Under the pieces are notes generated by a model. The model was not told the DNA's origin. It made no database searches and saw nothing but the letters and a program-made list of their open reading frames with translations. Shown one piece after another: positions 1 through 9,579 of a stretch of DNA of 64,000 bases. Numbering within the stretch: position 1 is the first letter of the stretch; each line of letters opens with the position of its first letter. Made by a program: the position numbers and the translations under genes. The stretch comes from Alistipes sp. (GTDB taxonomy: Bacteria; Bacteroidota; Bacteroidia; Bacteroidales; Rikenellaceae). The DNA lies in NCBI GenBank assembly GCA_017623505.1, contig JAGAOZ010000014.1, positions 62,001 through 126,000 of the forward strand, in the 5' to 3' direction.

Positions 1-955
1 GCTTAATATCGAAGCCGGCAGATGTCATCTTCTCACGGAAATACTCTACGTTAGCAGCCAAGCGGTCGTGAATCTCGTCGCTCTCCGCAAGCATCTTGAA
101 GAGCTCGATACCTGCTCCAACAACTGCCGGTGGCAATGAGTTAGAGAACAGATAAGGACGAGAACGCTGACGCAACATATCAATAATCTCCTTACGACCT
201 GTGGTAAAGCCACCAACAGCACCACCGAAAGCCTTACCCAGCGTACCTGTGAGAATATCTACCTGGCCACGCAAGTCATATAATTCGGTAATACCTCGAC
301 CTGTCTTACCCAGCACACCTGCCGAGTGGCACTCATCAACCATCACCAAGGCGTCATACTTCTCTGCCAAAGCACAAATCTTATCCAGCGGTGCGGCATT
401 ACCATCCATAGAGAACACACCGTCGGTCACGATGATACGGAAACGCTGCTCCTGAGCTCTCTTCAGACACTCCTCCAACTCTGCCATATCGGCATTGGCA
501 TAGCGGTAACGCACAGCCTTACACAAACGCACACCGTCGATAATCGAAGCGTGGTTCAGAGCATCGGAGATAATTGCATCCTGCTCGCTCAAGAGTGGCT
601 CAAAAACGCCGCCATTAGCGTCGAAGCAGGCTGCATAGAGGATTGTATCCTCCGTACCGAAATAGTCGGCAATAGCCTTCTCCAACTCCTTGTGCATATC
701 CTGGCATCCACAGATAAAACGCACTGACGACATACCGAAACCACGCTCATCCATAGCACGCTTCGCAGCCTCGATAAGACGTGGGTTGTCCGACAATCCA
801 AGATAGTTATTGGCGCAGAAATTCAATACACTCTTACCTGCAACCTCTATCTCTGCTCGCTGTGGTGAGCAGATAACGCGCTCGGTCTTATACAAACCGG
901 CAGCCTTAATCTCAGCCAACTCTTGCTGAAGATGCTCTTTGATTTTTCCGTACAT
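1..955 (-). CDS. kbl: 2-amino-3-ketobutyrate CoA ligase (glycine C-acetyltransferase), 3' end outside window
   Basis: PLP-dependent alpha-oxoamine synthase that converts 2-amino-3-oxobutyrate plus CoA to glycine and acetyl-CoA, the second step of threonine breakdown. The ATG is at 955 and the frame runs open to base 1, giving about 318 of the usual ~395 residues. The N-terminus MYGKIKEHLQ is typical of the family. The substrate/PLP region DALNHASIIDG is at residues 131-141, VDECHSAG at 207-214, and the PLP lysine lies in TGTLGKAFGG (Lys about 241). A promoter sits directly upstream. No threonine dehydrogenase partner is visible, but the gene's downstream side lies outside the window. 8-amino-7-oxononanoate synthase is the main paralogue; the close match to Kbl spacing favours Kbl. 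Confidence 0.93.
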   Translation of the reverse strand, partial: MYGKIKEHLQQELAEIKAAGLYKTERVICSPQRAEIEVAGKSVLNFCANNYLGLSDNPRLIEAAKRAMDERGFGMSSVRFICGCQDMHKELEKAIADYFGTEDTILYAACFDANGGVFEPLLSEQDAIISDALNHASIIDGVRLCKAVRYRYANADMAELEECLKRAQEQRFRIIVTDGVFSMDGNAAPLDKICALAEKYDALVMVDECHSAGVLGKTGRGITELYDLRGQVDILTGTLGKAFGGAVGGFTTGRKEIIDMLRQRSRPYLFSNSLPPAVVGAGIELFKMLAESDEIHDRLAANVEYFREKMTSAGFDIK

Positions 956-1005
956 AATCTAAAGTTTTATATCGTTATTTCAATTCGTCACTTACGATTT
1001 GTAGG

Positions 1006-1037
1006 CAAAAATAGTAAACATATAGCATAACTACAAA
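1006..1037 (-). promoter_or_regulatory. Bacteroidetes-type promoter for kbl
   Basis: On the minus strand TTTG (1037-1034) is followed after 20 nt by TATTTTTG (1013-1006). This is a full match to the Bacteroidetes -33 TTTG / -7 TAnnTTTG pattern, and places the start of transcription about 45 bases before the kbl ATG. Confidence 0.75.
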
Positions 1038-1142
1038 TAAAACAGCCTATTTATGGTCATCTTAATTACAAACTGTAATTATATTGGGGTTTTACCCTCC
1101 GTTTTACAACTTACGAAGTGATACAAATTGTAAGCAGAACAT

Positions 1143-1184
1143 AAAAACAGAGAGTGCCCAACCTTGCGGTTGAAGCACCCTCTG
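1143..1184 (-). terminator. Intrinsic terminator of the 1206-2375 gene
   Basis: Arms 1148-1157 and 1175-1184 pair over 10 bp with one G-U. The inside extends as CAACC/GGTTG closed by a GCAA tetraloop, and the minus strand then runs into five Ts (1147-1143). It lies just after the stop codon of the upstream minus-strand gene. Confidence 0.85.
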
Positions 1185-1205
1185 CCCTCTATCTATGATG
1201 AAATG

Positions 1206-2375
1206 TTATTCTGGGATATTCTCTGTGCCCTCCTCGGGAGTCTCCTCGCCACCCTCCTCAGGCATCTCTGGCTCCTCAGGCATCTCTGGCTCCTCAGGAG
1301 TCTCTGGCTCCTCAACGTCGTGGATAGAACCCGGAGTCTGCTCCAAAACGAATGGTACGCCGTTATAATCCTCAGTTACAACAACTGAACCATCAGCGTT
1401 GATAAACCAGATTGTCAAAGCATCAATCTTCTGACCCTCAGCAAGGTTGAACATAAATGGAGGATAGATATACTTCTCAAACAAGTACTGATACTCGCCG
1501 TTTGGCAAACGACGTGAGATAGGCTGCAAGCGGTTAGTCTCAACTGCCTCTGTAACCTCGATAACCTCACCTGTTGTAAGAGTTGCACGACCGCAGATAT
1601 AAATCTCACTCTCGCCCTCAAGCGCTGTTGCAGTGTCAGAGAACTCCATACCGAAGATATCGCCGAAACGATATACAGACTGAACCATTGTGAGTGTAGG
1701 CAATGCAGGAGCCTCATAAGTATCAACTACGAAGTGCTTAAACATCTGTGGAGAGAACTGCTCATCAGAGGTATTGAAACCCTTAACAGCGTTCAAAGAT
1801 GCGTAACCCAAGTAGCACTCCAACTCCTCAGAACCTGCGTTGAATGTAATATCAACAGTAGCAAAGAAATGCTGGTTGTGAGCAACGTCGCCTGGCAACT
1901 TATCAGAGATATAAGTCTGTATCTTTGACTCCCAAGCAACCCACTCCATCTCAATAGGAGTTGCCAATGAAGCGTTCTCGCCTACGCCAAAATGCTCCAT
2001 AAATGCCTCAGTATAGGTCTTACCTCCTGCATCAGGAGCTGGAGATGACATATCAATAGGAGTAAGCTTCTCGTTCTTAATATCCACTGCCTGAGGGTAA
2101 TCTGCTCCCAACACCTCACCAATATTCAAGGTGTTGAAAATCAATGTTGCGTTATTTTTCAAATCCAAAGACTTTGGTGCATACATACCAAAGATAAGAC
2201 GAGAATCATAGTTGGTAGATGGCTCGATACGAATCTTAGCCTGAATCTTAACCTCCTCGTTCAAATATACTGTCTCTGGCTGGTCAATATAATCCCACTC
2301 GTTACAAGCGAAGAATGCCACAACGATAACGCTCGCTACGGCAAGGAGTGTCTTATGTAATCTTGAAAATTTCAT
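1206..2375 (-). CDS. Surface lipoprotein of a glycan locus, possibly DUF4961-like, with acidic proline repeat tail
   Basis: A predicted 389-residue lipoprotein: an uncleaved N-terminus of about 23 residues ends at the lipobox FFAC (Cys24), so it is exported and lipid-anchored. The body is beta-rich and has no catalytic motif that I recognise. Residues about 355-389 are a Pro/Glu repeat built on six-residue units EEPEMP/EEPETP, a likely extended spacer. It follows a smaller lipoprotein gene by 11 bases, so the two form a translational pair. Similar lipoprotein pairs sit at the ends of SusCD loci in Bacteroidales, so a role in surface glycan binding or processing is inferred, not shown. The family name is uncertain. 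Confidence 0.6.
   Translation of the reverse strand: MKFSRLHKTLLAVASVIVVAFFACNEWDYIDQPETVYLNEEVKIQAKIRIEPSTNYDSRLIFGMYAPKSLDLKNNATLIFNTLNIGEVLGADYPQAVDIKNEKLTPIDMSSPAPDAGGKTYTEAFMEHFGVGENASLATPIEMEWVAWESKIQTYISDKLPGDVAHNQHFFATVDITFNAGSEELECYLGYASLNAVKGFNTSDEQFSPQMFKHFVVDTYEAPALPTLTMVQSVYRFGDIFGMEFSDTATALEGESEIYICGRATLTTGEVIEVTEAVETNRLQPISRRLPNGEYQYLFEKYIYPPFMFNLAEGQKIDALTIWFINADGSVVVTEDYNGVPFVLEQTPGSIHDVEEPETPEEPEMPEEPEMPEEGGEETPEEGTENIPE
1257..1310. repeat. 18-bp tandem repeat, three units, coding for (EEPEMP)n
   Basis: Three consecutive 18-bp units start at 1257, 1275 and 1293. The first two are identical and the third differs at the GCA/AGT position. They are in frame with the lipoprotein tail, so unit gain or loss would change the tail length by six residues without a frameshift. 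Confidence 0.85.
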
Positions 2376-2386
2376 AGCTGCTCAAA

Positions 2387-2872
2387 TTATTGGAATTTAT
2401 ACTTATAAGTTAGCTGATCGCTGTCAAGCTGGAACGCCACGGTGAAACCGTTGCTCTCGAATGTAGCCAACAACAATCCATCTACTGTACGAAGCTCGTT
2501 AGGTACAACACCTGTGTCGAGTGTACACTCCATATCGCCCTCAGGAAGCTCTACACCCCAAGCGTCAAATGGAGAGTTAGAGTCGTCAATCGAAACCAAC
2601 AGCTTGGTTGGCGACTGCTTAATGGTCATAGACATTGATGAGAAGAAATTCACCTTGTCCTTGATGTTGATACCCTCTGGATGAGCAGGGTCGCACAACA
2701 ACACCTCCTTGAGGTAGTAAGTTCCCTCTTGAACAGCTGGGTCCTCGCCCGCAGCAGGTACTTCTGGCTGCTCAGGCTCATAAGGGATGTAAGGCAACTT
2801 GTTATCGTCGTCGCTACAAGCAACGAAACCCAAAACAAGTGCAAAGGCTAAAAGTAAAGTTAGTTTTTTCAT
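2387..2872 (-). CDS. Small lipoprotein, unknown function (possibly DUF5004-like)
   Basis: 161 residues with a signal peptide ending at the lipobox GFVAC (Cys19). SDDD follows the Cys, the acidic pattern associated with surface-exposed Bacteroidetes lipoproteins. A proline-rich linker (about 27-45) leads to a single beta-rich domain ending TYKYKFQ. No enzymatic motif is visible. It is the first gene of a two-gene unit with the larger lipoprotein downstream (11-base gap). It is separated from the GH92 gene by a 317-base gap that contains a possible promoter, so it may be expressed independently of the enzymes. Confidence 0.6.
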   Translation of the reverse strand: MKKLTLLLAFALVLGFVACSDDDNKLPYIPYEPEQPEVPAAGEDPAVQEGTYYLKEVLLCDPAHPEGINIKDKVNFFSSMSMTIKQSPTKLLVSIDDSNSPFDAWGVELPEGDMECTLDTGVVPNELRTVDGLLLATFESNGFTVAFQLDSDQLTYKYKFQ

Positions 2873-3189
2873 ATTGATTAGGTTTTGTTAAAATTCGTTT
2901 CTCATTATTGCCTCCAGGGCTCTTTGTTCATAGGTTCAGTAGTCTTAAAATCTCATAGGCTGAAAAGTTTTACGTGTTCAGTTATCGGTTATTTTTAATG
3001 TTTTCATCCCTTACTCCCGACACCACTTTTCACGCTATTACAAAATTAACTCTTTTCTTACGCGTGCGTGTGCGTGGGAGTATCAAAGTATATCAAAGTA
3101 AATCGCTTACTCTTATATTCTATTCTAAATCAACTATTTATATAAAATTCGTTACTCCGTTTTGGTAAATCAAATTTATCACTCTTGCA
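2873..3189. other. Non-coding gap with a weak promoter candidate and a 10-bp direct repeat
   Basis: No credible gene lies here. On the minus strand TAATTTTG (3048-3041) matches the -7 consensus, but no TTTG lies at the right distance, so the call is weak. TATCAAAGTA is repeated twice in tandem at 3081-3100, and an alternating purine-pyrimidine run lies at 3061-3076. No terminator hairpin was found after the GH92 gene. Confidence 0.4.
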
Positions 3190-5493
3190 CTACTTCAAAG
3201 GCTTCGATAGCGAGAACGGTGCCGCTTGTTTGCTTGTTCCACGCTCCATATTAGGCTCTGCCGACATCTTGAGCGAAAGCTCGCCACCCTGCGCAATCTC
3301 GCCATAGGAAATCCAGTTGCGCTCCAAAGTCTCGCCGTTGAGCTCGGCGGCGTCGATATATACGTTCTGCTCTGAGTTACCCTCAGCATTTATGGTAAAT
3401 TTCTTACCATCCTCCATAGTGATTGTTGCGCGCTCGAAGATAGGACTACCCAACACATATTGGTCCGTACCCGGACACACTGCATAGAATCCCAGAGCAC
3501 TCAACACATACCACGACGACATACCTCCTTGGTCCTCATCGCCCGGAAAGCCCTTTGGCGAAGAGTTATACAGACGGCTCATAATCTGACGTGCCCAATA
3601 CTGTGTCTTCCAAGGCTGTCCTGCGTAGCTGTATAGATATACAAGGTGCTGGATAGGCTGATTGCCGTGGGCGTACTGTCCCATACCCGCCAGCTCCATC
3701 TCCTTCATCTCGTGGATGACATATCCGTAAGTTCCCGGCTTAATCTCGTTGCTGGCAGTAAATACGCCGTCTATCTTATCGGTAAAACTCTTATCATCGC
3801 CATAGAGGTTAATCAAGCCCTGCACATCGTGGAACACCGACCAGTTGTAGTGCCAAGCATTACCCTCGCAGTATGCTCCGCCCCACTCCAACTCATCGAA
3901 TGGCTCTACCCACTCGCCACTCTTCAACCTTCCACGCATAAAGCCTGTCTTGCTATCGAAAACGTTGCGGTAGTTATACATCACACGTGCAAAAATCTCC
4001 TCGTAGAACTTATTACCCGTCATACGTGCCAACTGCCAAGCGCAGAAATCATCGTAGGCATACTCCAGCGTCTGTGCCGTCGAGCCCATAGACTCCGGAT
4101 ATGACACATAACCCAGCTGCCAATACTCCTTCCATCCTGCACGACCATTAGCTCCACCCCAAGGACCCTTGTTCATCGCCTCGTGAGCATACGCCTCCAG
4201 AGCCTTCTCAGGGTCGAAGGTACGGATACCCTTCACCCACGCATCTGTCAAGAGTGATATTGAGTGATTACCAATCATACCGCCTGTCTCGCCCGGACAC
4301 GACCACGAAGGCAACCAGCCACACTGCTCCTGTGCCGCCAGCAGAGCATTCATGTAACGGCCCTGCATCGTCGGGTGGAGGATGTTGGTGAGTGGGAACT
4401 GCGAGCGGAATGTATCCCAAAAACCATTGTCCGTATACATATATCCCTCGTGCACCTTACCGTCGTAAGGGCTATAATAGTAAGGCTCGCCCGCCTCGTT
4501 CAGCTCATAAAACTTACGTGAGAAGAGATTTGAACGATACAGACACGAATAGAACGTACGCAGCTGCTCCTCCGTACCTCCCTCGACATCGACTCTGCCC
4601 AGAAGCTCGTTCCACGTAGCAGCACCGCGCGCTTTGGTTACCTCAAGCGACTTATCGCCGCCTACCTCGCGCTCAAGGTTGAGTGTAGCCTGCTCCGAGC
4701 TGATATATGATGAGCCCGCCTTGGCCTGCACCTTTGCTCCCGCCTTGAAGCGGATGTAAGCACCGTAGCCCTTGCCTTTGGCGTGTGTGTTGTCTTTGTT
4801 GATGGTGTTATGCTCGTTCTCCCACGTTCCCCACTCCTCGAAAGGCTTGTCGAAACGCACCACAAAGTAGCAACGGAAGGTCTTGGCATTGTTTACAAAG
4901 CGATGGTTGTTTACCCAACCCTTAATCTCGCGACGCTCGGCGTCAATCTCTATCTCGCTATCCCCGTTATAGCCATCCAAGACAAGATATGCGTCACCAC
5001 CCTTTTTAGGGAAGCTGAAACGCAGATGCACGGCACGCGTCATAGGAGCTATCTCGGAGCGAATACCGTTGTCGAACTGTACCGAGTAGTAGTGAGGGCG
5101 TGCTATCTCGTTGTCGTGGCTGAACTTAGCTCCTCGCTTCTCATCATCCACAACAAGCTCTCCCACCTCTGGCATAAAGGTATAAACAGCATAGTCGCTC
5201 ACCCAAGGACTACATTGGTGTACCTGCTGCAAGCCACGTATCTCATCGAGGAAGTACTGATACTTGAAACCCTCGCCGTTAGGGCCTGTATGTGGGGCCC
5301 AGGCGTGTGTTGCAAACGGCATAGCTGTAATAGGATAAGTATTTCCATAGCTAAGACCGAAATGTGAGTCGGTACCCTGTCTGGTATCGACATAGTTCAC
5401 ATACTCACGTTTTGTATTCTGTGCCGCAGCCAACGCCACGCTGCACAATACAACCGCTACAAATACCGCCACTCTACATAATCCTCTTCTCAT
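3190..5493 (-). CDS. GH92 alpha-mannosidase, exported
   Basis: 767 residues, the usual GH92 length. A Sec signal peptide (about 1-24, ending LAAAQ) sends it to the periplasm or surface. GH92 enzymes are calcium-dependent inverting exo-alpha-mannosidases. The N-terminal beta domain starts YVNYVDTRQGTDSHFG. The helical catalytic domain carries EGNAWHY (543-549), the general-acid region of classic GH92 enzymes, and GDEDQGGMSSWYV (651-663), the base/calcium region, with Asp in the first position where many members have Asn. The C-terminus closes with SEQNVYI and LNG motifs. It is preceded by a single base after the GH78 stop, so the two are translationally coupled. It has the most canonical acid motif of the three GH92 genes here. 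Confidence 0.92.
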   Translation of the reverse strand: MRRGLCRVAVFVAVVLCSVALAAAQNTKREYVNYVDTRQGTDSHFGLSYGNTYPITAMPFATHAWAPHTGPNGEGFKYQYFLDEIRGLQQVHQCSPWVSDYAVYTFMPEVGELVVDDEKRGAKFSHDNEIARPHYYSVQFDNGIRSEIAPMTRAVHLRFSFPKKGGDAYLVLDGYNGDSEIEIDAERREIKGWVNNHRFVNNAKTFRCYFVVRFDKPFEEWGTWENEHNTINKDNTHAKGKGYGAYIRFKAGAKVQAKAGSSYISSEQATLNLEREVGGDKSLEVTKARGAATWNELLGRVDVEGGTEEQLRTFYSCLYRSNLFSRKFYELNEAGEPYYYSPYDGKVHEGYMYTDNGFWDTFRSQFPLTNILHPTMQGRYMNALLAAQEQCGWLPSWSCPGETGGMIGNHSISLLTDAWVKGIRTFDPEKALEAYAHEAMNKGPWGGANGRAGWKEYWQLGYVSYPESMGSTAQTLEYAYDDFCAWQLARMTGNKFYEEIFARVMYNYRNVFDSKTGFMRGRLKSGEWVEPFDELEWGGAYCEGNAWHYNWSVFHDVQGLINLYGDDKSFTDKIDGVFTASNEIKPGTYGYVIHEMKEMELAGMGQYAHGNQPIQHLVYLYSYAGQPWKTQYWARQIMSRLYNSSPKGFPGDEDQGGMSSWYVLSALGFYAVCPGTDQYVLGSPIFERATITMEDGKKFTINAEGNSEQNVYIDAAELNGETLERNWISYGEIAQGGELSLKMSAEPNMERGTSKQAAPFSLSKPLK

Positions 5494-5494
5494 A

Positions 5495-8149
5495 TTAAAT
5501 ATCGTATTTTATTATGTGTTTTCCCGCCTTTATTACTACCTGCTCGCCACTCTGCAAGCTCTGCTTATTGTGCTTCAGGCTCTTTGCTCCGTCAGGAATA
5601 ACAACCTCAGCCTCCACGCCCACAGGAAGCGTCACCTCTATCACAAACTCGCCCTGCTGCTTCTGCCAGCCAATGGTTATCTCACCATAAGGGGTCTGCT
5701 TCGAGATATTACACCACTCGACACCCTCAGCCACCTGTGGCTCAATCCTCACGCGGCTATATCCTGCACCCTCGCTCAGAGGTCGCAGACCACCCAGAGC
5801 CTGGTAGAACCATGTCGCCACACCATTGTAGCAGTTATGCACACGGCTACGCTCGCCATTCCAATACTCCCACGTCGCTGTCGCACCGTTATCTATCATA
5901 TAGAGATAGCCCGGATAATCTCTCTGCTTGAGCATACGATACATCCAATCCACCTCGCCTGCCTCTATCGCCCAACGTGTAATGAGAGGGACACCAACCA
6001 AGCCTCCGCCAATGTGGTCCTTCATCTGCTCCTTAGTGTAACGCATCAAGCTCTCGCGCACATCCTCCGTAAGCTCCGCAGGGGTCGCTCCAACCAACAT
6101 AGGATAGACCATATCGAGCTGTGAGCCTGTGGCGTATGCCCGACGCTCTGCATCATAGAAACGAGAGTGTATAGCCTTGTTGAGTGCCTCGCGGCTTTGC
6201 TCCCAACGCTCGGCATCGGCTGACTTACCCAATAGGCGCGCCATCTGAGCCATACTCGCATAGCAGTCACTGATGAAGCAGTTATTAACGAGCATCACCG
6301 ACTCGCCGTTACCTGCATCCACACCCCACGGTGCCAACCAATCACCCAAATACCAATCGCGGTACGGTGTATCGGGCCAACGGTGCTTCAAACCATCCTT
6401 GAAGTGACGCTCCACGTAACCCATCCACTCCACCATCTTGTCATAGTGACGCTCCACGATAAGCTTATCGCCATAGTTAAGCCATGTGTTATATGGTGCC
6501 ATAACAATAAAACCACACCAATAAGGGCCGCCACCACCTGCACCTGCATTGGGTGACACGTGTGGCAGACTACCGCCCTCACGCATCGCATCAGCCCACG
6601 CCTGCACCCAATTCTGGTAAAGAGGGGCTACGCCATACATCGTCTGTAAGGCTACGGTCGAAGAGTTGCCATCGCCACCATATCCTGCGCGCTCCAAGTG
6701 CGGACAATCCACCATATAACCATTGAACGTAAGACACGTCATCGTACGCTGTATCATCGCGTGTATGGCATTAAGGTCTGCATCCGAGCACTCAAACGAT
6801 GAGTCGGTCGAGTAGTCGGTATATATGGCAAGTGCCGCCATATTATCCTTCGACGGAGCCTGCTTCAACCCCTTGATACGCAGATAACGGAAGGCGTGGT
6901 GGTTGAATTTGTTGCAGAACACATCATCCTTGCCACGTGCTATATAGCTGTCATGTTGGCGTTGGTCGAGAAGGTTACCCTCCTTGTCTACTTCGTCGCT
7001 ATACTCTATTTCAACACACTCGCCGGAGAGTAACCCCTCAGCCTTAAACTCCAACCAACCGGTTATAACCTTTCCAAAATCTACTTTCCATTCGTTCTTA
7101 CCCACCTGCTCAACACACTGAGGCTCAAGACGATATTGTATCTTATCAGCCTCCACCATCTGAGGTGTTGCCTTATGCCCACTCTTCTCTCGCACGATAA
7201 CCTTACCCCACGCAAGAGCATCCAACTCCTCTCGTTGCATCGTCACAGGGTTGCGGCGTGCATCTATCTGCTCGCCCCCAAAGTCCAGTGCGTTCCACGA
7301 CCCTGTGTCGCGGTAACCCGTCATTACGCCCTGCCAAGAGGCGTCTGTTGAGCATATTGTTGTAGGCTCTCCATTCATATAGAGGTCTATCTGAGCCCTT
7401 ACCAAAGGCTCTGTATATGGCTCATCAGGCTCCCAACGGCCGAATGTACCTCGCTTATACCAACCCTGACCAAGCCATACAACCACATCATTCTCGCCCT
7501 CGCTCAGATATGGGCTCACGTCGTAGCACACCCACTGAGAGCGTTTGTTGAGCTGTGAAAGGGCAGGAGCCAATACCGCATCGCCCACACGCTCACCATT
7601 AATCCATATTTCGTGATAGCCCAAAGAGTTTACCTGCATCAAGGCGGCATCACCCAACTGCTCCACCTCAAAGCTCTGTCGCAACATCACAGCTCTTGCG
7701 CCTGAGCCCTCCACACCGATAAACTCGCCCGCGACATCCTCCGCTGAGAGGATTCCTACACCGAAACGACCTATCTCGGAGCGCAGAGTTCGACGGCTCA
7801 GGGCTGTTGTCAGCTCCACCTGCCACCAATATTGGCGTCGAGACTCAAGAGGCTCACCACAATATACGACCTGCACCATCTGTCCGCTCTGCACTACGCC
7901 CGAGTCCCACACGTCGGCCTCGCCACGTGCAAGAAGCTGCTCAGAGCTTGCCACCAAGATACGATACGAGGTCTGCTCATCGCCCGCCTTTGCAGAGTGA
8001 ATCTGCCAGCTGAACGATGGAGTCGCTGTGTCTATGGCAAGCGGGCTCTCCAAATGGCATACACGTAGTGCTTCAACGCTCACGCCCTTAGCCGAAGCCG
8101 CCAAGCAGAGCATCATCACACACGCAACAGAGAGGAGCAATCGTTTCAT
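5495..8149 (-). CDS. GH78 alpha-L-rhamnosidase-like enzyme, exported
   Basis: 884 residues with a signal peptide (about 1-20). The order is as in GH78: an N-terminal fibronectin-like domain (LESPLAIDTATPSFSW), a beta-sandwich region (GYHEIWINGERVGD, LGQGWYKRG), an alpha/alpha barrel, and a C-terminal beta domain. The catalytic loop reads DCPHLERAGYGGD. Family members normally have DCPxR(D)ERxGW/YxGD, so the Arg after His is Leu and the loop is one residue shorter than in the well-known Bacillus enzymes. The family fold is clear; the exact specificity is not. It lies between the SGNH esterase and GH92 genes in a tightly packed run, which suggests it removes capping or side-chain rhamnose (or a similar sugar) from the same glycan. 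Confidence 0.85.
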   Translation of the reverse strand: MKRLLLSVACVMMLCLAASAKGVSVEALRVCHLESPLAIDTATPSFSWQIHSAKAGDEQTSYRILVASSEQLLARGEADVWDSGVVQSGQMVQVVYCGEPLESRRQYWWQVELTTALSRRTLRSEIGRFGVGILSAEDVAGEFIGVEGSGARAVMLRQSFEVEQLGDAALMQVNSLGYHEIWINGERVGDAVLAPALSQLNKRSQWVCYDVSPYLSEGENDVVVWLGQGWYKRGTFGRWEPDEPYTEPLVRAQIDLYMNGEPTTICSTDASWQGVMTGYRDTGSWNALDFGGEQIDARRNPVTMQREELDALAWGKVIVREKSGHKATPQMVEADKIQYRLEPQCVEQVGKNEWKVDFGKVITGWLEFKAEGLLSGECVEIEYSDEVDKEGNLLDQRQHDSYIARGKDDVFCNKFNHHAFRYLRIKGLKQAPSKDNMAALAIYTDYSTDSSFECSDADLNAIHAMIQRTMTCLTFNGYMVDCPHLERAGYGGDGNSSTVALQTMYGVAPLYQNWVQAWADAMREGGSLPHVSPNAGAGGGGPYWCGFIVMAPYNTWLNYGDKLIVERHYDKMVEWMGYVERHFKDGLKHRWPDTPYRDWYLGDWLAPWGVDAGNGESVMLVNNCFISDCYASMAQMARLLGKSADAERWEQSREALNKAIHSRFYDAERRAYATGSQLDMVYPMLVGATPAELTEDVRESLMRYTKEQMKDHIGGGLVGVPLITRWAIEAGEVDWMYRMLKQRDYPGYLYMIDNGATATWEYWNGERSRVHNCYNGVATWFYQALGGLRPLSEGAGYSRVRIEPQVAEGVEWCNISKQTPYGEITIGWQKQQGEFVIEVTLPVGVEAEVVIPDGAKSLKHNKQSLQSGEQVVIKAGKHIIKYDI

Positions 8150-8168
8150 TAGCTATCTATTAATCGGT

Positions 8169-9551
8169 TTAACGCTGACGCAACTCTACGCGTCTTACCT
8201 GAGGCTTGTTTACCTCGTAAATCTTATCTATGAGCACATCCATCTGCTCGGTACGAGCCTCACGAACTGCCTCATACATCATTGTCGAGTAGTTGCCACG
8301 CTGAGCATTTACCCAACCGTTGTTGCCCTTCTCGCGGTCGATAGCCTCCACAGCACGGCGGTCAAATGACTCTGCCAAGCCATACTGCTGCAGGAAGCCC
8401 CACTGCACCCAAGCAATCTCACGGAACTTACGCTCCAACTCCCAGCGAATCTCGTTGAGGTGCATCACAGCCAACGCCTGCTGATACTGAGGTGTGCAGT
8501 CAATCTTAGCAAGGTTGATACCCTCAGCGAGCTGCTTTGCTGTAAAGTCGCCACAGTGCTCATCGTCGATATAAAGACCGTAAGTGCCCGACTTGAGGTT
8601 CTTCACCGTAAGCATCTCGCGGTTCATCTCCTCGGTGAAAGGTACGACCTTATCTACACCTGCCTGAGTGCCCACTGCACCCCAGCCACGTGTGATTGTG
8701 TCGAGAGGATAAGGCAGAGCCTCAGCCAAGTAGTCGAACTTAAGCTCACGGCGGTTACCAGCGATATTGCTTACCTTACAATTCTTCTCACGCAGAGCCT
8801 GCAACTTGGCAGCATCTACCTCCACGTCAGCCACCTCCTTACCTGCGAAGCCCTGAGCCTTGAGGTAGAGGTATGCCATAACCATATGGCCATCGTTTCC
8901 AGGGTGGATACGGTCGGTACCGCACAAAGTGAACTTAGGGTCTTTAGCCTGCTCACGCAGATTTATCTCGGTCATAGGGGCATTGAAATCCAAAAACTCC
9001 CAACCATTCTCCTCGGCAGCCTTACGCTGAAACTCCGAGATGCGCTGCATGACGCTATTCTTATTCTTCCATGAGTTGCTCTGCTGCTCTGCTGTCTCAT
9101 CAAAAGGAGAGCCACCCACCATCACGATACGCACACCCTTCAAGGTCTTCAAACGTGCCTCGATGAGTTTGAAGTTATCGTAGCACTGCTGGAACTTCTT
9201 CTCCGTTGCCTCGGCAGCATTATCCCAACCAAACTCGAAGTAACCTGTATCGTTCATACCGAATGTTACCATCAACACTGTTGGCTTCTTATCGAACACG
9301 TCGCCATCGAGGCGGTCAAACATATCGGCTGCTGTGTCGCCACCGATACCGGCATTGCATACTGTAACGTCCATAAATGGGAAGCGGGTCATATAGTAGA
9401 GCCAGATGTAAGAGTGGTAGTGACCACCATCGGTAATACTGTTACCCAAGAATACTGCACGCTCGCCATCTTTGAAAGGAGCGACCTGCTGTGCCTGTGC
9501 GCTACCCATCACGCTTACCAAAAGCACACAAAGAAGAATAAGTTTTTTCAT
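8169..9551 (-). CDS. SGNH/GDSL-family hydrolase (probable glycan esterase), exported
   Basis: 460 residues with a signal peptide ending AQAQ (about 20). All SGNH blocks are present: GNSITDG (nucleophile Ser38), GIGGDTA (oxyanion Gly), GMNDTG (oxyanion Asn) and DRIHPGNDGH (catalytic Asp/His). In glycan loci such enzymes usually remove O-acetyl or similar esters so that glycosidases can act. The C-terminal ~200 residues are an extra helical region ending in a basic tail. It sits 28 bases after the GH2 gene and 19 before GH78, inside the enzyme operon. The acyl group removed cannot be told from sequence. Confidence 0.88.
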   Translation of the reverse strand: MKKLILLCVLLVSVMGSAQAQQVAPFKDGERAVFLGNSITDGGHYHSYIWLYYMTRFPFMDVTVCNAGIGGDTAADMFDRLDGDVFDKKPTVLMVTFGMNDTGYFEFGWDNAAEATEKKFQQCYDNFKLIEARLKTLKGVRIVMVGGSPFDETAEQQSNSWKNKNSVMQRISEFQRKAAEENGWEFLDFNAPMTEINLREQAKDPKFTLCGTDRIHPGNDGHMVMAYLYLKAQGFAGKEVADVEVDAAKLQALREKNCKVSNIAGNRRELKFDYLAEALPYPLDTITRGWGAVGTQAGVDKVVPFTEEMNREMLTVKNLKSGTYGLYIDDEHCGDFTAKQLAEGINLAKIDCTPQYQQALAVMHLNEIRWELERKFREIAWVQWGFLQQYGLAESFDRRAVEAIDREKGNNGWVNAQRGNYSTMMYEAVREARTEQMDVLIDKIYEVNKPQVRRVELRQR

Positions 9552-9579
9552 AGTAATTATATCTTTTAGTTTTTACTTT

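Noticed and set aside
3061-3076. Alternating GC/GT run as a possible structural signal
   Set aside because: Too short and isolated to support any specific function.
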